This document shows positions 7,240 to 14,945 of a stretch of 23,040 nt of DNA, piece by piece; position 1 is the first letter of the stretch; every line of letters begins with the position of its first letter. The notes beneath the pieces were generated by a model. The model saw nothing but the letters and a program-made list of their open reading frames with translations, searched no databases and was not told the origin of the DNA. Source of the stretch: Clostridia bacterium (GTDB lineage Bacteria > Bacillota > Clostridia > Christensenellales > Borkfalkiaceae). The DNA is taken from positions 1 through 23,040 of the forward strand of contig CAAGDF010000056.1 in the NCBI GenBank assembly GCA_900768525.1. The letters are read 5' to 3'. Made by a program: the position numbers and the translations under genes.

Positions 7240-7860
7240 TTAAAAATCGTCTCCCTTTTTCAATGCGTCTATCGCCGAGTTTGCCGCATCGAACGAAAAG
7301 CCTTTCGACAGCAAGTAACGATAACATTTTCCGAAATTTTCAAAAGACGGTTCTTTGTTCCGCATATACTTTTCGGCAACCTGCAAACATGGTTCTGTTT
7401 CGTCCTCGAAATGCTCGTTAATCGCCTTATCGGCGCACTTTTCGTCAATTCCCTTTTGACGAAGTTGTCGTTTTAAAAGCAGTTTTCCCTTTGAATTTTT
7501 GTTTTGCAAAACATACGCTTCGGCAAAATCGTCGTCAGATAAATAGCCGTACCCGATAAGTTTTTCAACCGCTCTGAACGCAACGGGGTAAGCGTATCCC
7601 CGTTTCATAAGGTAGTCTATCGTTTGCTTTTTCGTTCGCATATATTTGCAAACGTAACCCAAAGCAAGCTCGAACGCCGCGCTTTCGCCGTCCTCAAGCA
7701 AAATCCGCTCGAACTCGTCGTCCTCTAAAGACACGCCCGCTTTCAGTTTGTTGGTTATGACGCAAACGTTTGAGAGCGAACAATAATATTGCCCGTCTAT
7801 ATAAACGTTGCTCTTGTTTTTATTCTTTTGCTGAACGGTAACAGCCGTGATATTCTTCAT
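7240..7860 (-). CDS. recX: Regulatory protein RecX
   Basis: A 206-residue RecX-family protein, which in characterised bacteria binds RecA filaments and modulates recombination and the SOS response. It shows the family pattern of tandem three-helix repeats: RTKKQTIDYLMKRGY, then AVEKLIGYGYLSDDDFAEAYV with its typical YLdDdfFA-like core, then SKGKLLLKRQLRQKGI. recA itself is not in the window. The start lies 5 bases after the yigZ stop, and the ribosome site GAAAGG is made by the last two sense codons of yigZ, implying tight coupling. Confidence 0.88.
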   Translation of the reverse strand: MKNITAVTVQQKNKNKSNVYIDGQYYCSLSNVCVITNKLKAGVSLEDDEFERILLEDGESAAFELALGYVCKYMRTKKQTIDYLMKRGYAYPVAFRAVEKLIGYGYLSDDDFAEAYVLQNKNSKGKLLLKRQLRQKGIDEKCADKAINEHFEDETEPCLQVAEKYMRNKEPSFENFGKCYRYLLSKGFSFDAANSAIDALKKGDDF

Positions 7861-7865
7861 AAGTT

Positions 7866-8492
7866 CTACCTTTCAAAAGACACTAAAACGTCCGATAATC
7901 GACTTATAGGCTGCCTTTTGCAGTAAAAATTATCAAATGCGGAAACAAAATCCGACGCATATTTTTCATCGACCGCAAGGCGCACCGCCACCTTGTCGGA
8001 ATACTCGGTCGAACGGATTACCGACCTTTCGGGTAGCTTAAACGCAGAAAATTTTTTATAGTTTTCGTAAGAAAATTCTATCCTGAACTCGGCACACAAG
8101 ACGCACTCGGTTACCTTTGCGATTTCCGCCGCGCCCGCGCAGGCTTCCGAATATGCGCGGACAAGCCCGCCGCCTCCAAGTTTGATACCGCCGAAATACC
8201 TCGTAACCACGGCGACCACGTTCATAAATTCCTTATTTTTCAGCACATTCAAAATCGGCAAGCCAGCAGTTCCCTGCGGCTCGCCGTCATCGGAATAACG
8301 CACGCGTTCGGTTCCGTCCTCGCTCACGCGGTAAGCATAGCAATTATGCGTGGCAAGCGAGTGTATTTTTTTGCGCTCGGCGATAAAATCTTTAGCTTGC
8401 GTTTCGCAGTCGACATGTCGAATCACGCAGATAAATTCCGAACGCTTGATTTCCAACCGATATTCATCGGAATTGGCGGTTATAAAACTCAT
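7866..8492 (-). CDS. yigZ: YigZ/IMPACT-family protein
   Basis: A 208-residue protein of the UPF0029/IMPACT family. The N-terminal domain has the signature block SDDGEPQGTAG followed by VVAVVTRYFGGIKLGGGGLVRAYS, and an EF-G-IV-like C-terminal domain follows. The family is linked to translation control in eukaryotes, but the bacterial role is unsettled. Its start overlaps the tyrS stop by one base (TAATG). The C-terminus is odd: residues 192-202 (KRQPISRLSDV) are encoded by a copy of the dispersed repeat, so the natural tail has been replaced or extended by repeat-derived peptide. Confidence 0.92.
   Translation of the reverse strand: MSFITANSDEYRLEIKRSEFICVIRHVDCETQAKDFIAERKKIHSLATHNCYAYRVSEDGTERVRYSDDGEPQGTAGLPILNVLKNKEFMNVVAVVTRYFGGIKLGGGGLVRAYSEACAGAAEIAKVTECVLCAEFRIEFSYENYKKFSAFKLPERSVIRSTEYSDKVAVRLAVDEKYASDFVSAFDNFYCKRQPISRLSDVLVSFER
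7886..7919 (+). repeat. Dispersed palindromic repeat, copy 4 (inside yigZ)
   Basis: Core CCGATAATCGACTTATAGG on the plus strand with weakened arms (AAAACGT and GCTGCCTTTT). It is embedded in the 3' end of yigZ, which reads it on the minus strand as QPISRLSD. Only about six codons of yigZ follow it before the stop. Confidence 0.85.
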
Positions 8493-9706
8493 TATTTCAA
8501 AACAACCTTAACGTGGAATTTTTTGCCTTTATTCAGAACAAACTCGCCCTTTTCAACAATGTCGCCCGGAAGCATCATATCGGCGGCGGTTATCTTTTTG
8601 TCGCCGACAGAAACCGCGCCGCCCTCGATAAGCCGTCTCGCCTCGCCCTTGGACGGAGCTGCTTTGACCAAAGTTAAAATTTCGGGAATAAACGTAGTGG
8701 TCGCGGGTATTTCAAACGTAGGCATGTTGGATTCGTCGCCCGAGAACGCAGCCTTTGCCTGACGGCGACATTCTTCGGCTTTTTCCTCGCCGTGAACGAG
8801 TTTGGTAACCTCGTAGGCAAGTCTTTCCTTAGCCGCATTGATACGTTCGTCGTTATAAGCGGTAAGCTCGGCGATTTCTTCCATATCCATAAAGGTCAGA
8901 AGGCGCATACACTCGGCAACCTTGCAATCCTCCACGTTTCTGAAGTACTGATAAAAATCGTAAACGGGGCACTTGTTTTCGTCAAGCCACAGCGCGCCTT
9001 TTTGCGTTTTGCCCATTTTCTTTCCGTCGCTGTTAAGGAGCAGCGTGCAGGTAAGGCAAAATGCGTCCTTCTGTTTTTTGCGGCGAATAAGATCAACGCC
9101 GGCAAGCATGTTCGACCATTGATCGTCGCCGCCGAGTTCCAATTTACAGCCGTATAAATCGTTCAATTTCAAAAAGTCGTAACCTTGCATCAGCATATAG
9201 TTAAATTCAAGGAAAGTCAGACCTTTTTCAAGCCGTTGTTTATAACATTCGGCGGTAAGCATTTTGTTTACCGAGAAATACACGCCGATATCGCGCAAAA
9301 ACTCAACGTAATTAAGCGACAACAACCAATCTTTGTTGTTAGCTATTATCGCCGCGTTTTCGCCGTCGAACCTGATAAATCTCGACATTTGTTTTTTGAA
9401 ACATTCAACATTGTGGTCGATCGTTTCGACGGTCATCATAGAACGCATATCGGTTCTTCCCGACGGATCGCCGATCATACCCGTGCCGCCGCCGAAGAGC
9501 GCGATAGGCGTATGACCGAATTTTTGCATCCACGCCATTGCCATAATGGGAATATAATGCCCTATATGCAAACTGTCCGCAGTGGGATCGAACCCGACGT
9601 AAAACGAAACTTTTTCTTCCGCAAGCATTTTTTGCAGATCTTCATCATAAATCGTCTGCTTGATAAAACCTCTTTCTTTCAATACGTCATATACGCTTTT
9701 TGCCAT
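8492..9706 (-). CDS. tyrS: Tyrosyl-tRNA synthetase
   Basis: A 404-residue class I aminoacyl-tRNA synthetase charging tRNA-Tyr. It has HIGH at residues 47-50 (SLHIGHY), GDDQW in the tyrosine pocket region (193-197), the KMSKS-type loop KMGKT (230-234) and a C-terminal S4 RNA-binding domain (about 340-402, starting SKGEARRLIEGGAVSV). Length is normal. The start is preceded by GAGGAGAG. First gene of the operon with yigZ, recX and birA. The upstream space is only 85 bases and is largely filled by a hairpin-forming repeat copy; there is no room for a T-box leader. Confidence 0.97.
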   Translation of the reverse strand: MAKSVYDVLKERGFIKQTIYDEDLQKMLAEEKVSFYVGFDPTADSLHIGHYIPIMAMAWMQKFGHTPIALFGGGTGMIGDPSGRTDMRSMMTVETIDHNVECFKKQMSRFIRFDGENAAIIANNKDWLLSLNYVEFLRDIGVYFSVNKMLTAECYKQRLEKGLTFLEFNYMLMQGYDFLKLNDLYGCKLELGGDDQWSNMLAGVDLIRRKKQKDAFCLTCTLLLNSDGKKMGKTQKGALWLDENKCPVYDFYQYFRNVEDCKVAECMRLLTFMDMEEIAELTAYNDERINAAKERLAYEVTKLVHGEEKAEECRRQAKAAFSGDESNMPTFEIPATTTFIPEILTLVKAAPSKGEARRLIEGGAVSVGDKKITAADMMLPGDIVEKGEFVLNKGKKFHVKVVLK

Positions 9707-9750
9707 AATATTCTCTCCTCGAGTTCTTCTTTTTTGTATTATTCTTCATT

Positions 9751-9780
9751 AAAAGTCGGTTTATAAGTCGATTATCGCAT
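9751..9780 (-). repeat. Dispersed palindromic repeat, copy 5
   Basis: Core TTATAAGTCGATTATCG with left arm AAAAGTCGG. It lies between the membrane protein stop and the tyrS start. Its arms have been remodelled so that, with the adjoining bases, it forms the long stem described at 9757-9788. Confidence 0.85.
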
Positions 9781-9788
9781 ATAAACCG
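9757..9788 (-). terminator. Repeat-derived hairpin upstream of tyrS
   Basis: A perfect 9-bp stem CGGTTTATA (9757-9765)/TATAAACCG (9780-9788) with a 14-base loop containing the repeat core. On the minus strand it is followed by ACTTTTAATG, a weak T-run, just after the membrane protein gene. It could act as a weak terminator or attenuator before tyrS. Confidence 0.45.
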
Positions 9789-9791
9789 AAA

Positions 9792-10397
9792 TTATTCATC
9801 ATTTTTATCTTCTTCGCTTTTGCTGTAAGTTGCCTCTTCCGCGGTAGAATTGTCGGCTAAACTATCGGCGGTCTTTTCACCGCTTTCGCCTTTTACCTCT
9901 TCAAAAGCAGGTTGTGCCGCCTGTTTGTTTTTCTTTGTTATCGCCTTGTTTTTCATCGCGCCCGAAGCAATGTAAACCGCAACGGTATAGATACAAACGA
10001 TAATGCTAAACCACAGCGAAACGCCCATTATGCCCGTGCCCGACGAATTTGCCGAAGACGAAATCATTACAAAAGTAAAGAAATACAGCGCGATTGCGGC
10101 GGCGGAAAAAATAGTGATAAACGTTGTGCCTACCGTTACCGAAACCTTGCGCTTGCCCGAAAATACAGTTACCAGCCCGACCAACGCCGCGGCAGCTTGA
10201 CAAATCATAGCTAGAACGATAAAGAAAATCGCCATTATCGAAACGCAAGCCGCGCCGATTGCCTCGCCGGCGTCGGACGACGACGGAAAACACTCCGCCA
10301 ATTTGCCCATAAACAAAAGTATCAGGACAAAAAGCGCACCTACAACCTGCAATATGAGCGCTAAGGCGCACAACAGATTTGCCGTTTTAATTTTCAT
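9792..10397 (-). CDS. Small four-helix membrane protein, unknown function
   Basis: A 201-residue protein I do not recognise. It has four predicted transmembrane helices (about 7-30, 46-72, 84-110 and 125-147), a short extracytoplasmic-type loop after the first helix, and a charged, mostly acidic, low-complexity tail (about 155-201) rich in Glu, Ser, Asp and Lys. The start has a strong AGAGGGGG ribosome site. It lies upstream of tyrS on the same strand but is separated by a hairpin, so co-transcription is uncertain. I see no catalytic motif. Confidence 0.75.
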   Translation of the reverse strand: MKIKTANLLCALALILQVVGALFVLILLFMGKLAECFPSSSDAGEAIGAACVSIMAIFFIVLAMICQAAAALVGLVTVFSGKRKVSVTVGTTFITIFSAAAIALYFFTFVMISSSANSSGTGIMGVSLWFSIIVCIYTVAVYIASGAMKNKAITKKNKQAAQPAFEEVKGESGEKTADSLADNSTAEEATYSKSEEDKNDE

Positions 10398-10474
10398 ACA
10401 ACCAATCCCCCTCTTTCCTTTATTTTTATATTAACATTTTTTTATTCAAATAGCAAATAAAAGGCTCAAAAATA

Positions 10475-10503
10475 TTGTAAAACGCCGAGAAATATGTTAT
10501 AAT
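10475..10503 (+). promoter_or_regulatory. Sigma-A promoter for the IscU-like/GGGtGRT operon
   Basis: TTGTAA (10475-10480) and a perfect TATAAT (10498-10503) with a 17-base spacer, about 85 bases before the first start codon. Confidence 0.8.
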
Positions 10504-10510
10504 TTCAAAA

Positions 10511-10523
10511 GACTTAATAAGTC
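10511..10523. promoter_or_regulatory. 13-bp palindrome at the transcription start, possible operator
   Basis: GACTTA-A-TAAGTC is a perfect inverted repeat with a central A. It begins 8 bases after the -10 box, overlapping the likely +1. A repressor site there would control the Fe-S-scaffold-like operon. The regulator is unknown and no second copy is seen in the window. Confidence 0.45.
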
Positions 10524-10587
10524 AAAGACCAAAACGGCTAAAAAATTTAAGTGGATAAAACAATTCCATATCGGAGGATTACTAAAA

Positions 10588-11280
10588 ATGCAATATTCGA
10601 AAGAGATTGAAAGAATGATTTGCGTTGCAAAAGGTCCCGATCACGGTCCCGCTCCCATACCCGAAGAAGGTAAATGGGTTGCATCCAAACAGATAACCGA
10701 TATTTCCGGTTTCACGCACGGCGTCGGCTGGTGCGCTCCTCAGCAGGGCGCATGCAAACTCTCCCTTAACGTTAAGAACGGCGTTATCGAAGAAGCCCTC
10801 GTTGAAACTATCGGTTGCTCGGGCATGACGCATTCTGCGGCTATGGCGTCGGAAATTCTTCCCGGCAAGACTATACTCGAAGCACTTAACACCGACCTTG
10901 TTTGCGACGCTATAAACACGGCAATGCGCGAACTCTTCCTGCAGATCGCTTACGGAAGAACTCAGTCGGCTTTCTCCGATGACGGTCTTGTTATCGGCGC
11001 AGGACTCGAAGACCTCGGTAAAGGTTTACGTTCGCAGGTCGGTACTATGTACGGCACGAAAGCCAAAGGTCCCAGATACCTTGAAATGGCTGAAGGTTAC
11101 GTTAAGAACATCGCCCTTGACGAGAACAACGAAATCATCGGTTACGAATTCGTTTCGCTCGGCAAGATGATGGACTTCATCACCAAAGGTATGTCGCCCA
11201 ACGAAGCTTATGAAAAAGCATCGGGCAAATACGGCAGATTCGATGACGCTAAGACGGTCATCAATCCCCGTCAGAACTAA
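10588..11280 (+). CDS. IscU/NifU-N-like iron-sulfur scaffold-type protein
   Basis: A 230-residue protein whose residues about 45-100 resemble the NifU N-terminal/IscU scaffold fold: GWCAPQQGACKLSLNV followed by ETIGCSGMTHSAAMASEIL and GKTILEAL. Cys49, Cys56 and Cys77 are available; Cys49 and Cys77 sit where the first two scaffold ligands of IscU lie. The third IscU cysteine (the HCS motif) is not apparent, and the protein is longer than IscU with an extra C-terminal domain. It is therefore a divergent scaffold or a metal-handling relative, not housekeeping IscU. No cysteine desulfurase is adjacent. The start has GGAGGA upstream. It is followed 20 bases later by the GGGtGRT gene, in one operon. 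Confidence 0.85.
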   Translation: MQYSKEIERMICVAKGPDHGPAPIPEEGKWVASKQITDISGFTHGVGWCAPQQGACKLSLNVKNGVIEEALVETIGCSGMTHSAAMASEILPGKTILEALNTDLVCDAINTAMRELFLQIAYGRTQSAFSDDGLVIGAGLEDLGKGLRSQVGTMYGTKAKGPRYLEMAEGYVKNIALDENNEIIGYEFVSLGKMMDFITKGMSPNEAYEKASGKYGRFDDAKTVINPRQN

Positions 11281-11300
11281 TTCGGGAGGTACTGTATATT

Positions 11301-12305
11301 ATGGCTATTACTTTTGAAGGATACGAAAGAAGAATCGATAAGATCAATAAGTGTCTCGCCGAATACGGCATTAAAGATATTGAAGAATGCAAAAAAATTA
11401 CGCTTGACAAAGGCGTTGACGTTGACGCTATCGTCCGCGGCATTCAACCCATTTGTTTTGAAAACGCCGTTTGGGCTTACACCGTCGGCGCGGCAATCGC
11501 TATAAAGAAAGGTTGCACTCACGCCGCAGAAGCCGCCGAAGCTCTCGGTATCGGTCTTCAGTCTTTCTGCATCCCCGGTTCGGTTGCCGATCAAAGAAAG
11601 GTCGGTCTCGGCCACGGAAACCTTGCGGCTATGCTTCTTAGCGAACAGACCGAATGTTTCTGCTTCCTCGCAGGTCACGAATCTTTCGCCGCTGCAGAAG
11701 GCGCAATCGGTATCGCTCTTAAGGCTAACAAGGTAAGAACCAAACCTTTGCGCGTTATCCTGAACGGTCTCGGCAAAGACGCTGCGTTCATCATCAGCCG
11801 TATCAACGGTTTCACCTATGTTCAGACCAAGTACGATTACTACACCGGTGAACTTAAAATCGTTAAAGAAACGCCCTACTCCACGGGTGACAGAGCGAAA
11901 GTCAGATGCTACGGTGCGGACGACGTTAACGAAGGCGTTGCTATCATGAGAATGGAAAAAGTTCAGGTTTCTATTACCGGCAACTCCACCAACCCCACCA
12001 GATTCCAACACCCCGTTGCAGGCACTTATAAAAAATGGTGCGTAGATAACGGCTTCAAATATTTCTCGGTTGCTTCGGGCGGCGGCACGGGCAGAACCCT
12101 CCACCCCGATAACATGGCAGCAGGTCCTGCTTCCTACGGCTTTACCGATACTCTCGGAAGAATGCACAGCGACGCCCAGTTCGCAGGTTCATCCTCCGTT
12201 CCCGCTCACGTTGAGATGATGGGGCTTATCGGTATGGGTAACAATCCGATGGTAGGCGCTTCGGTTGCCGTTGCGGTTGCTATCGAACAGGCTATGAATA
12301 AGTAA
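11301..12305 (+). CDS. GGGtGRT family protein, function unknown
   Basis: A 334-residue protein of the family named for the motif GGGTGRT, seen here at about residues 257-263 within a Ser-Gly-rich segment followed by LHPDNMAAGPASYGF. Much of the sequence is small residues and conserved-looking Cys (ECKKI, QPICFENAVW, FCIPGSVADQRK, CFCFLAGHES). No signal or membrane segment is visible. A ribosome site GGGAGGT precedes the ATG. I know of no established function for the family. The tight pairing with an IscU-like protein suggests work on a metal centre or sulfur chemistry; this is inference only. Confidence 0.9.
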   Translation: MAITFEGYERRIDKINKCLAEYGIKDIEECKKITLDKGVDVDAIVRGIQPICFENAVWAYTVGAAIAIKKGCTHAAEAAEALGIGLQSFCIPGSVADQRKVGLGHGNLAAMLLSEQTECFCFLAGHESFAAAEGAIGIALKANKVRTKPLRVILNGLGKDAAFIISRINGFTYVQTKYDYYTGELKIVKETPYSTGDRAKVRCYGADDVNEGVAIMRMEKVQVSITGNSTNPTRFQHPVAGTYKKWCVDNGFKYFSVASGGGTGRTLHPDNMAAGPASYGFTDTLGRMHSDAQFAGSSSVPAHVEMMGLIGMGNNPMVGASVAVAVAIEQAMNK

Positions 12306-12320
12306 TTTTGTTCTTGCTAT

Positions 12321-12364
12321 AAAAAAACCGGCGCAGGTCGTTCTTCGGCTTGCGTCGTTTTTTT
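12321..12364. terminator. Bidirectional terminator between GGGtGRT gene and rarA
   Basis: Arms CGGCGCA (12329-12335) and TGCGTCG (12351-12357) pair with one wobble. Seven T follow on the plus strand, and seven A precede it, giving a T-run on the minus strand. It serves both convergent genes. Confidence 0.85.
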
Positions 12365-12422
12365 GTCTTTGTAAATATTTATAAAAACAGCAACACATGA
12401 AAACTATTGCTAAGCTATAAGT

Positions 12423-13745
12423 TTACTTTTTGCCTTTTGCGGCACGCATTTCGGGAATTTTCTTCTCGAACCCGTTGGACGACGGTTGATAGTATACCCT
12501 GCCTTTAAGCGTATCGGGCAAATACTGCTGTTCGACGTAACCGCCGTAATCGTGCGGGTATTTATAGCCCGCGCTCTTGTGCTTATCTTCAACGTCGGCA
12601 AAGACGCTGTTTTTAAGGTGCGGCGGAACGGTATCGTCGCGCACGTTTTCGGCATCACTGCTTGCCGCATTCATTGCCATAACCACCGAGTTAGACTTGG
12701 GGGCTTCGCAAACGTAAATAATAGCTTGCGACAGCGGGAGCAACCCTTCGGGCAAACCCATATTCTTTAAAGCGGTAAGCGCGGAAACGGCAATAACCAT
12801 TGCCTGAGGATCGGCCATGCCGACGTCCTCCGACGAATGAGCTATCAGCCGGCGAACGATAAGCAACGGATCGCACCCGCCGCGAATAAGGCGCATTGAC
12901 CAATACAGTGCGGCATCCGGATCACTGCCGCGCAAACTTTTGCAAAAAGCCGACAACATATCGTAATATGCGTTCTCGTCGTAAGAAAGCGCCTTTTTTT
13001 GTATGGACTGCTCGGCATCTTTGAGCGTAACTTTTACAACTCCGTCGGTAGGCGGCGTGGTAAGCACAGCTAATTCCAAAGCGTTATACGCAACGCGCAT
13101 ATCGCCGCCGCTCATCGCCGCGATATGATCGAGCGCAGCCTCTTCCACCTCGGCATTATACTCGCCTAAACCGCGCTTTTTATCGGTCAAAGCGTTTTTA
13201 AGTGCCTTTTTCACCGTTTCTTCGGTAAGCCTTTTGAACTCAAACACTCTGCAACGCGATACGATAGCGGGCGTCATCGACGCAAACGGGTTTTCCGTGG
13301 TCGAACCGATGAAGATTATCGTGCCGTTTTCTATAAGAGGCAAAAGCGAGTCCGACTGCGTTTTATTGAACCTATGACATTCGTCAAGAAGAAGATAGGT
13401 CTTTTTGCCGTACATTCTAAGTCGTTCGGCAGCCTCTTCGCCCACGCGCTTTACGTCCGAAACACCGCTGTTAACCGCATTCAACTTGACGAAACTGCCG
13501 CTCGTGGAATTTGCAATTATGTTGGCAAGCGTGGTCTTACCGCAACCGGGAGGTCCCCAGAATATGCAGCTGCCAAGCCTGTCCAGCATAATGGCGCGAC
13601 GAAGCAAACTGCCGTCCTCGGCAATATGGCTTTGCCCTAAAAACTCACGCAAAGAAGTCGGACGCATGCGCTCGGCAAGCGGTGCAAGCGATGATCTGTC
13701 CTCCAGATCGAACATACTTATATTACCTTCGGTTTTTTTTGCCAT
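12423..13745 (-). CDS. rarA: Replication-associated recombination protein A (AAA+ ATPase)
   Basis: A 440-residue clamp-loader-related ATPase (RarA/MgsA, Mgs1/WRNIP1 family) acting at stalled replication forks. It shows the N-terminal LAERMRPTSLREFLGQSHI, Walker A GPPGCGKT (64-71), Walker B YLLLDECHRF, sensor-1 IFIGSTTENP, an arginine at SRCRVFEF, and the C-terminal MgsA domain with SMRLIRGGCDPLLIVRRLIAHSSEDVG and KGRVYYQPSSNGFEKKI. I use the ATG at 13745 with ribosome site AACGAGGT. An in-frame extension upstream reads the promoter region and is not credible. Divergent from the YlbJ-like gene. Confidence 0.95.
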   Translation of the reverse strand: MAKKTEGNISMFDLEDRSSLAPLAERMRPTSLREFLGQSHIAEDGSLLRRAIMLDRLGSCIFWGPPGCGKTTLANIIANSTSGSFVKLNAVNSGVSDVKRVGEEAAERLRMYGKKTYLLLDECHRFNKTQSDSLLPLIENGTIIFIGSTTENPFASMTPAIVSRCRVFEFKRLTEETVKKALKNALTDKKRGLGEYNAEVEEAALDHIAAMSGGDMRVAYNALELAVLTTPPTDGVVKVTLKDAEQSIQKKALSYDENAYYDMLSAFCKSLRGSDPDAALYWSMRLIRGGCDPLLIVRRLIAHSSEDVGMADPQAMVIAVSALTALKNMGLPEGLLPLSQAIIYVCEAPKSNSVVMAMNAASSDAENVRDDTVPPHLKNSVFADVEDKHKSAGYKYPHDYGGYVEQQYLPDTLKGRVYYQPSSNGFEKKIPEMRAAKGKK

Positions 13746-13785
13746 AATCGACCTCGTTATGTAATAGAATAAGATAGAATAACTT

Positions 13786-13814
13786 GTTATATAATATGAA
13801 AAATTATGCGTCAA
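13786..13814 (-). promoter_or_regulatory. Promoter for rarA, overlapping the divergent gene start
   Basis: On the minus strand TTGACG (13809-13814) and TATAAC (13786-13791) with a 17-base spacer. The -35 lies inside the first codons of the divergent YlbJ-like gene, so the two transcription units share DNA. Confidence 0.65.
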
Positions 13815-14884
13815 TCAAAAGTTTCGGCTGCACAGCCGTAAAGCGCCGCAACAAAGCGCACGCCGAAAAGAGTTTTGCGAAAGCACACGCCGCAAAAAAA
13901 AGTCCACAAGCGGCTGCTCGTCCACAAAACAGCACTATTTCTTCCGTTTTTAAGGGATTGATAGCGGCTTGCCTTGTTATAATCGCTGTTTCGCTTGCGG
14001 TAAAACCCGAAAGATACCTGCCCGTTTGTATTGAAGGACTGAAACTTTGGGCTTTCAAAGTTTTGCCTGCGCTTTTGCCGTTTTTATTCGTAACACTGCT
14101 TTTAACCTCGCTTTGCGATTTAAGCAAACCCGCAAAATTGCTTTCGCCCGTAACCTCTTTTTTATACGGCGTGGGCGGTTTCGGCGCGCTCGCCCGGATC
14201 GTGGGGCTTATGTCGGGCTACCCCGCAGGCGCAAAACTTGTTTCCGCTCTTTACGAAAACAACCTGATAAGCAAAGACGAAGCGACAAAAATTTCCGTTC
14301 TATCGTCCACCTCGGGACCGACTTTTGTAATAGGCACGGTCGGAGCGGGGCTGTTTTGCGATAAAAAAACCGGAACAATTATATTTATAGCACACGCGCT
14401 ATCGGCGGCAATAACCGCCATATTTTTTCGCAAATACGGCGATAATCGACCTATAGACCGACTTTTAAACAATAAATCGGGCTTGAATTTATACTCGACG
14501 GCATTGGACGCGGCTACTTCCATGCTTGCCGTCGGAACGCTCATAGCCGTGTTTTACGTTATATATAACGTGCTTGCCGATTTAAAAATAATCTATCCGC
14601 TTACCTGCTTTTTTAATCTTTTTATAAAAGATTTCGATAAAGCGCAAGGTCTTACGGCAGGACTTTTCGAGTGCACGCAGGGTTGCATGTATTTATCGAA
14701 ATGCAGTAATTCCGCCGCGCTATGCTGCGCCGTAATATCATTCGGCGGCTTGTCAGTCTTAGCGCAGTCGGCTGCGTTTTTACAAAAGGCAAACGTAAAA
14801 ATGAGAATCTTTTTGTCAGGCAAAATAATTCAGGCGGTAATTTCCTACATTTTGTGCCGTTTGCTTTGCGTTGTGTTGCTTTAA
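13796..14884 (+). CDS. ylbJ: YlbJ-like integral membrane protein (nucleoside-recognition domain)
   Basis: A 362-residue membrane protein similar in pattern to the sporulation protein YlbJ, needed for spore coat/cortex formation in Bacillus. Family hallmarks are the LWAFKVLPALLPFLFV helix, GLMSGYPAGAKL, SSTSGPTFVIGTVGAG and a FECTQGC segment near the place of the EITNG motif, with roughly seven to eight hydrophobic helices. The first 50 residues are basic and low-complexity, unlike the rest. The start is uncertain: the ATG at 13796 has no clear ribosome site, and a TTG at 13784 is the alternative. Residues about 214-224 (YGDNRPIDRLL) are encoded by a dispersed-repeat copy in a loop between helices. 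Whether the host sporulates cannot be told from one gene. Confidence 0.8.
   Translation: MKNYASIKSFGCTAVKRRNKAHAEKSFAKAHAAKKSPQAAARPQNSTISSVFKGLIAACLVIIAVSLAVKPERYLPVCIEGLKLWAFKVLPALLPFLFVTLLLTSLCDLSKPAKLLSPVTSFLYGVGGFGALARIVGLMSGYPAGAKLVSALYENNLISKDEATKISVLSSTSGPTFVIGTVGAGLFCDKKTGTIIFIAHALSAAITAIFFRKYGDNRPIDRLLNNKSGLNLYSTALDAATSMLAVGTLIAVFYVIYNVLADLKIIYPLTCFFNLFIKDFDKAQGLTAGLFECTQGCMYLSKCSNSAALCCAVISFGGLSVLAQSAAFLQKANVKMRIFLSGKIIQAVISYILCRLLCVVLL
14437..14467 (+). repeat. Dispersed palindromic repeat, copy 6 (inside ylbJ-like gene)
   Basis: Core GGCGATAATCGACCTATAG followed by ACCGACTTTT. It is translated on its forward strand as GDNRPIDRL in a hydrophilic loop. It nearly matches copy 7 in the rsmD region, which is read in the same frame. 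Confidence 0.88.
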
Positions 14885-14905
14885 AACTTGTTTTAACTCA
14901 AGTTT
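14884..14905. terminator. Weak hairpin between convergent genes
   Basis: A 7-bp stem AAACTTG/CAAGTTT with an 8-base loop in the 61-base gap between the YlbJ-like gene and rsmD-coaD. The T-run is poor in both directions, so termination activity is doubtful. Confidence 0.35.
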
Positions 14906-14945
14906 ACGCTAAGAAAAATGCAAAAAACCTAATAAATTACAAGTA

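Noticed and set aside
11277..12167. Long minus-strand open frame opposite the GGGtGRT gene.
   Set aside because: Antisense shadow; the plus strand has the promoter, ribosome sites and the family motif.
13739..13755. AGGTCGATTAT at the rarA start, identical to part of the repeat core on the minus strand.
   Set aside because: The match is only 11 bases and is explained by a ribosome site plus the bases before the ATG; no arms are present.
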